Part shown: in pieces, positions 41,681 through 45,001 of the stretch | Position numbering within the stretch: position 1 is the stretch's first letter | How the letters are laid out: each line of letters begins with the position of its first letter | Assembly (NCBI GenBank): GCA_023251455.1 | Contig: JAHEYT010000060.1 | Span: 1-45,001, forward strand | Reading direction: 5' to 3' | Length of the DNA stretch: 45,001 nucleotides | From: Bacteroidota bacterium | Lineage (GTDB): Bacteria > Bacteroidota > Bacteroidia > Bacteroidales > Prolixibacteraceae | Notes under the pieces: model-generated | Database searches by the model: none | What the model saw: the letters and a program-made list of their open reading frames with translations, nothing else | Told to the model about the DNA's origin: nothing | Made by a program: the position numbers and the translations under genes

Positions 41681-41985
41681 TGCAAGGCTATCCAGTCAAG
41701 AAAGTGGATACCCGGTTGTATATCAAAGGGCTTTCCGGCCCTTTGGTATTCCGGGCGCTTTATGGCATCATTGCTACCTTTTTTTTGTTCTCTGCGCTCT
41801 ACATTCTGATAGGGGTTTTCCCAGCGGTTCTGATTGGAGTCCCTGTCTTTTTCGGATACCTCTACCGACTCAACACGATCCAAAAGAAGTATGGTCCGGA
41901 AGGATGGGGAAAGAAACAGACCGCCCGGAAGCTGCCCCAGTTCATTAGCTGCAAACGACGAATTCCTCAAACTTACGCCTCATGA
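41680..41985 (+). CDS. traF: Conjugative transposon protein TraF (DUF4133)
   Basis: 101 aa from the ATG overlapping the traE stop. It contains VDTRLYIKGLSGPLVFRALYG, two close transmembrane helices (about 24-67) and YLYRLNTIQKKYGPEGWGKK, matching DUF4133, a VirB3-like inner membrane subunit. It overlaps traG by 4 nt, so traE, traF and traG are translationally coupled. Confidence 0.9.
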   Translation: MQGYPVKKVDTRLYIKGLSGPLVFRALYGIIATFFLFSALYILIGVFPAVLIGVPVFFGYLYRLNTIQKKYGPEGWGKKQTARKLPQFISCKRRIPQTYAS

Positions 41986-44399
41986 AAATCAAGAATCTTG
42001 AAAGTATCCTTCCTGTAATGGGATTTAACGGTGATGTTCAGGTATCCAATAACCTGGATTTGACCATCGGGTTTCGTCTTCAGTTGCCTGAAGTCCTGTC
42101 ATGCAGTACCGAACAACTGTATATGCTGCATGATACTTTCCAGCGGATGATCAACCTATTACCAGCCGGAAGTTTTATCCACAAGCAGGATTTTTTCCTG
42201 ATCAACGAATTCCATCCGACGAAATCGGAATCAACCGGAGCAAAGGAAAGCCTGAATGAATCCTATCTGGAGCACTTTGATGGAAGACGGCATCTGAAAC
42301 ACAACTGCTGTTTTTACATAAGTCTGCTAAATAAAGGCCTTTTGAAAAACTACCTCGAATCCGCTTTGATCTTATCCCGGACGCAGCGTAACCTGGAAAA
42401 ATTGCAGTACGACAAGATCAACGAACTTAGAAGTAATATCGTAGCCATCTTTAATCAGAACGGAATCGGTTGTGAACCCATTTCCCGCGAAGAAGCCATT
42501 GGCGATGAACACTCACTGGGACTGATCGAACGTTTTTTGAGCCTCAATTTTACCGAGAACCATCCGGCATTGGGAGGTATTGATTTTCGGGACAGGTTAA
42601 AAGTGATGGATCAGTTTGTGGAGGTATTGTCGTTAAGCGATTATTCCCACATCCCGGCGGAACTCAGGCCTGCTTCGGAGCATCCGCAGACAGTACTGCC
42701 CGTATCGCTGGTATACCCGGTGAGTTATCACCTGCCATTTTCGCACATCACCAACCAGTTTATCTACATTCCCGATCAGCAGGAAATCAAAGGTTTTCTG
42801 GAAAGCAACTACAAAAAGATCTTCAGCCTTTCTAAATTTTCTTCAGAAAACAAGGTCAATGCCGGGCTGATTGAATCCTTTCTGGACCAGGTGCAAACTT
42901 CAGGAGAAAAAATCGTGAAAACTCACTTCAATGTGATGTTATTCGATTCAGCCCTGAAAGATTTGAAGCAACACAAAAGCGAAACCAGTTCCGCTTTTTC
43001 AATGATGAACTGTTTTCCGTACCAGCACACCCATGATCTGCCGATGTTGTTTTTCTCCTGCGTTCCTTTCTCCACTCAGCTTCCGGAAACAGAGCTTTTC
43101 ATCACTCAGGTTCCACAGGCTTGTTGCCTGACCAACTTCGAAGGGGAACTGAAAAACAGTGATTCGGATTTTACCATCCGACTTTCCGACCGTTTGGAAG
43201 GTTGCCCGATAAAGATTGACATTTCGGATGAACCGATGCACAAACATTTGATCCATAACCGCAATAAAATTATTATCGGCGGATCGGGCTCCGGAAAATC
43301 CTTTTTTACCAACCATTTGCTACGGCAATATGCTGAAAGTGAAAACTGTCACATCGTACTGTTAGACGTTGGCCGAAGCTATGAACTACTGACCCATTAC
43401 TTAAATGAAAGGTTAAAAGACCAAGGCGGGGCCATGATGATTGAGTTCACTACGGAAAATCCGATCTCGTTCAATCCCTTCATTCTGGAAGGTGAACTGG
43501 ACATTGAACGCAAACAGACCATCCTTTCGGTGATCTACACCATATACAAGGAAAATCTATCAGAGATGGAAAAGGATGTGATTGCACATTCGTTGACTGA
43601 ATTCTTTTCTGCCGATTCGCAGGAACGTTCTTTCAATGGTTATTATGAGTATTGCCAAAGCTACATTCCGGCACTGGTTACGGAGCAGTCAATCCAGTTC
43701 AACAGCAATGAGTTTTTCTTTATTCTGGGCAAATACTACCGGGGAGGGGAATATGACTATCTGTTGAACAAGGAAATGGATACCGATGAGTTTTTCCGTT
43801 GCCCGTTTATTGTCTTTGAATTGGATAATATCAAGGACCATGCAACGATCTTCCCGGTAGCTACACTGATTATCATCGACATTTTTATGCAGAAAATGAG
43901 GCGGTTAAAGGGTGTTCGAAAGGTCATTTGTATTGAAGAAGCCTGGAAAGCCATTGCCACGCCCCAGATGGCCAGTTACATCAAATACTTCTACAAAACC
44001 ATCCGAAAGTTCTTTGGAGAAGCGATGGTGGTTACCCAGGAAGTGGACGATGTAATTTCTTCACCGGTGATCCGCGATGCGATCATCAACAATGCTGACA
44101 CCCGAATTTTGCTTGATATGAGCAAATTTCGGAACAAGTTCCAAAGCATCAGCGACACCCTTGGACTTTCAGAATTCCAGAAAGACCAGATCCTTTCGAT
44201 CAATAAAAACCTGCCATCCGGAAGGAAGCTCAAGGAAGTCTTTATCGGACTTGGAAGCTACTCACAGGTTTATGCCCTGGAAGTCAGCAAACCTGAATAC
44301 TACTGCTATACCTCTGAACAAAGCGAAAAGGAAATGATCCTGAAAAAACTCCACGAAGAGCAGGACCTATCCTTTGTCGAAATCCTCAAATCCATGTAA
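41982..44399 (+). CDS. traG: Conjugation system ATPase TraG (VirB4 family)
   Basis: 805 aa. The N-terminal VirB4 domain (about 1-400) is followed by the motor ATPase: Walker A GGSGSGKS at 433-440, Walker B VICIEEAWKAIA near 647-658, and the conserved VTQEVDDVISSPVIRDAIINNADTRILLDMSKF region with Arg/Gln finger residues. It powers type IV secretion pilus assembly and DNA transfer at the inner membrane. Length and motifs look complete. Third gene in the coupled traEFG block. Confidence 0.94.
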   Translation: MKIKNLESILPVMGFNGDVQVSNNLDLTIGFRLQLPEVLSCSTEQLYMLHDTFQRMINLLPAGSFIHKQDFFLINEFHPTKSESTGAKESLNESYLEHFDGRRHLKHNCCFYISLLNKGLLKNYLESALILSRTQRNLEKLQYDKINELRSNIVAIFNQNGIGCEPISREEAIGDEHSLGLIERFLSLNFTENHPALGGIDFRDRLKVMDQFVEVLSLSDYSHIPAELRPASEHPQTVLPVSLVYPVSYHLPFSHITNQFIYIPDQQEIKGFLESNYKKIFSLSKFSSENKVNAGLIESFLDQVQTSGEKIVKTHFNVMLFDSALKDLKQHKSETSSAFSMMNCFPYQHTHDLPMLFFSCVPFSTQLPETELFITQVPQACCLTNFEGELKNSDSDFTIRLSDRLEGCPIKIDISDEPMHKHLIHNRNKIIIGGSGSGKSFFTNHLLRQYAESENCHIVLLDVGRSYELLTHYLNERLKDQGGAMMIEFTTENPISFNPFILEGELDIERKQTILSVIYTIYKENLSEMEKDVIAHSLTEFFSADSQERSFNGYYEYCQSYIPALVTEQSIQFNSNEFFFILGKYYRGGEYDYLLNKEMDTDEFFRCPFIVFELDNIKDHATIFPVATLIIIDIFMQKMRRLKGVRKVICIEEAWKAIATPQMASYIKYFYKTIRKFFGEAMVVTQEVDDVISSPVIRDAIINNADTRILLDMSKFRNKFQSISDTLGLSEFQKDQILSINKNLPSGRKLKEVFIGLGSYSQVYALEVSKPEYYCYTSEQSEKEMILKKLHEEQDLSFVEILKSM

Positions 44400-44418
44400 A
44401 ACATCAACAATTTCAACA

Positions 44419-45001
44419 ATGAAAACAAATAGAACAATGACAACGGTTCCAATAAAAGCTTCTTTTTTGATCATCTTGGTTCTTACTTTTCTCAGCATTT
44501 TCGCAACCAACCGCACTTTCGCCCAAGCACCTGTGACAGACGTTGGGGCAGGTATTCAGCGGGAAGCTTTATGGGAACAGGAAAAGGGAATCCTGTCTGA
44601 AATTAACTGGTACAATGTGCTGATTAAAATCCTGAACGGAGACATCAAAGGCCTGACTCAGGAACTGGTAGGTATTGACCAAAAAAAGCTGGAAAGCCTT
44701 CAGAAAGTTTCTTACCTGATCAAGGACTACAAGCGCATCAAGCAGACCAAAGAGATGCTGGATAAGATTATTTACATCTACACCACCAAACTGCCTTTGT
44801 TGGTTCAGGATGAAAATTTCACTACCCGCCAGGCTGCGGTGATTGTCGAATCTTTTGACCTGGTGCTGGACGACAGCCGCCAGCTTGTATCCACCATACT
44901 AAATTCCATCGTGGAAGACGACCTGTTTATGATGGACGACAAACAGCGGTATGATACTATCAACGGGATTTACACCGAAGTGAAAAAGCACTACGGAACC
45001 A
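44419..45001 (+). CDS. Transfer protein, TraI/TrbJ-like, truncated by window end
   Basis: At least 194 codons; the gene runs off the right edge. An N-terminal signal peptide (FLIILVLTFLSIFATNRTFA) is followed by a mostly helical periplasmic protein (GDIKGLTQELVGIDQKKLES, then LIKDYKRIKQTKEMLDKI). Position after traG and this architecture fit the TraI (DUF4141-like) or TrbJ-like VirB5-type component; the choice between them is not firm. It starts 19 nt after traG. Confidence 0.6.
   Translation, partial: MKTNRTMTTVPIKASFLIILVLTFLSIFATNRTFAQAPVTDVGAGIQREALWEQEKGILSEINWYNVLIKILNGDIKGLTQELVGIDQKKLESLQKVSYLIKDYKRIKQTKEMLDKIIYIYTTKLPLLVQDENFTTRQAAVIVESFDLVLDDSRQLVSTILNSIVEDDLFMMDDKQRYDTINGIYTEVKKHYGT

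Larger units (their letters stand above)
11531..45001. mobile_element. Genomic island / integrative conjugative element (left part; right end outside window)
   Basis: From the 3' end of tRNA-Arg onward every gene is accessory: restriction-modification, defence, toxin-antitoxin, RteC, excisionase-like HTH, replication initiator and helicase loader, and a Tra operon of the Bacteroides conjugative-transposon type. The left boundary at the tRNA is inferred from gene content. No integrase gene and no second copy of the tRNA 3' end were found, so the island could be two elements: a restriction island (11531 to about 25088) and the conjugative element proper (from about 25231). Base composition varies: 18422-25026 is visibly more AT-rich than the replication/transfer genes after 38212. 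Confidence 0.7.

Overview
The window comes from a Bacteroidota chromosome, probably Bacteroidales or Marinilabiliales; the family-level guess is weak. Evidence: a 287-aa primary sigma factor of the Bacteroidota type, promoters with a TAnnTTTG -7 box instead of Shine-Dalgarno sites, Rho with a long Asn/Gln/Glu-rich insertion, a FeoA-FeoB fusion with its small Cys-rich partner, RteC, and a TraE/TraF/TraG transfer module like that of Bacteroides conjugative transposons.

Layout. (1) 1-11530 is ordinary core chromosome: the start of pyruvate:ferredoxin oxidoreductase, an AAA ATPase, a U32 peptidase-family protein, rho, the primary sigma factor, rpe, the feoAB fusion with its partner, a conserved unknown gene, a thiamine-binding MTH1187-family gene, and tRNA-Arg(ACG). 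(2) Everything after the 3' end of that tRNA looks acquired. 11531-21228 is a type I restriction island: frameshifted hsdR, then a SatD-family regulator and a DUF3307 membrane protein, then hsdM, hsdS, a DUF4365 nuclease-like protein and a DUF2971 protein. (3) 21492-25026, minus strand, is a tightly overlapping four-gene operon: XRE-ImmA/IrrE regulator, PIN-domain protein, B12-binding radical SAM enzyme, and a uracil-DNA-glycosylase-superfamily protein. (4) 25231-36372 is an accessory region of an integrative conjugative element: DUF6573 and small proteins, a TrlF-like PHP-ATPase defence operon, an AbiEi/AbiEii toxin-antitoxin pair, and a run of small genes (zinc ribbon, J-domain, RadC, N6-methylase). 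(5) 36726-45001 is the element core: rteC, an excisionase-like HTH gene, a replication initiator with embedded repeats, a DnaC-like helicase loader, a 1.1-kb non-coding region, then the transfer operon through TraG (VirB4) into a truncated next gene. No integrase or right boundary lies in the window.

Most notable signals. A structured leader is repeated six times in the element. It ends in a near-invariant 20-nt core placed 8 nt (once 9) before the start codon, and three copies carry a further ~200-nt upstream fold whose stems covary. A second, unrelated leader occurs twice. Paired palindromes with identical 29-bp spacing lie upstream of both the SatD-like regulator and hsdM, implying that the regulator controls the methyltransferase operon. 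The four-gene XRE-ImmA/PIN/radical SAM/UDG operon is a candidate undescribed defence or DNA-modification system. Two small proteins in the element end in an SSB-like acidic tip (DDLPF / DADLPF), one of them directly downstream of the TrlF-like ATPase.

All calls rest on reading the sequence and on recalled family features; no database search was run.
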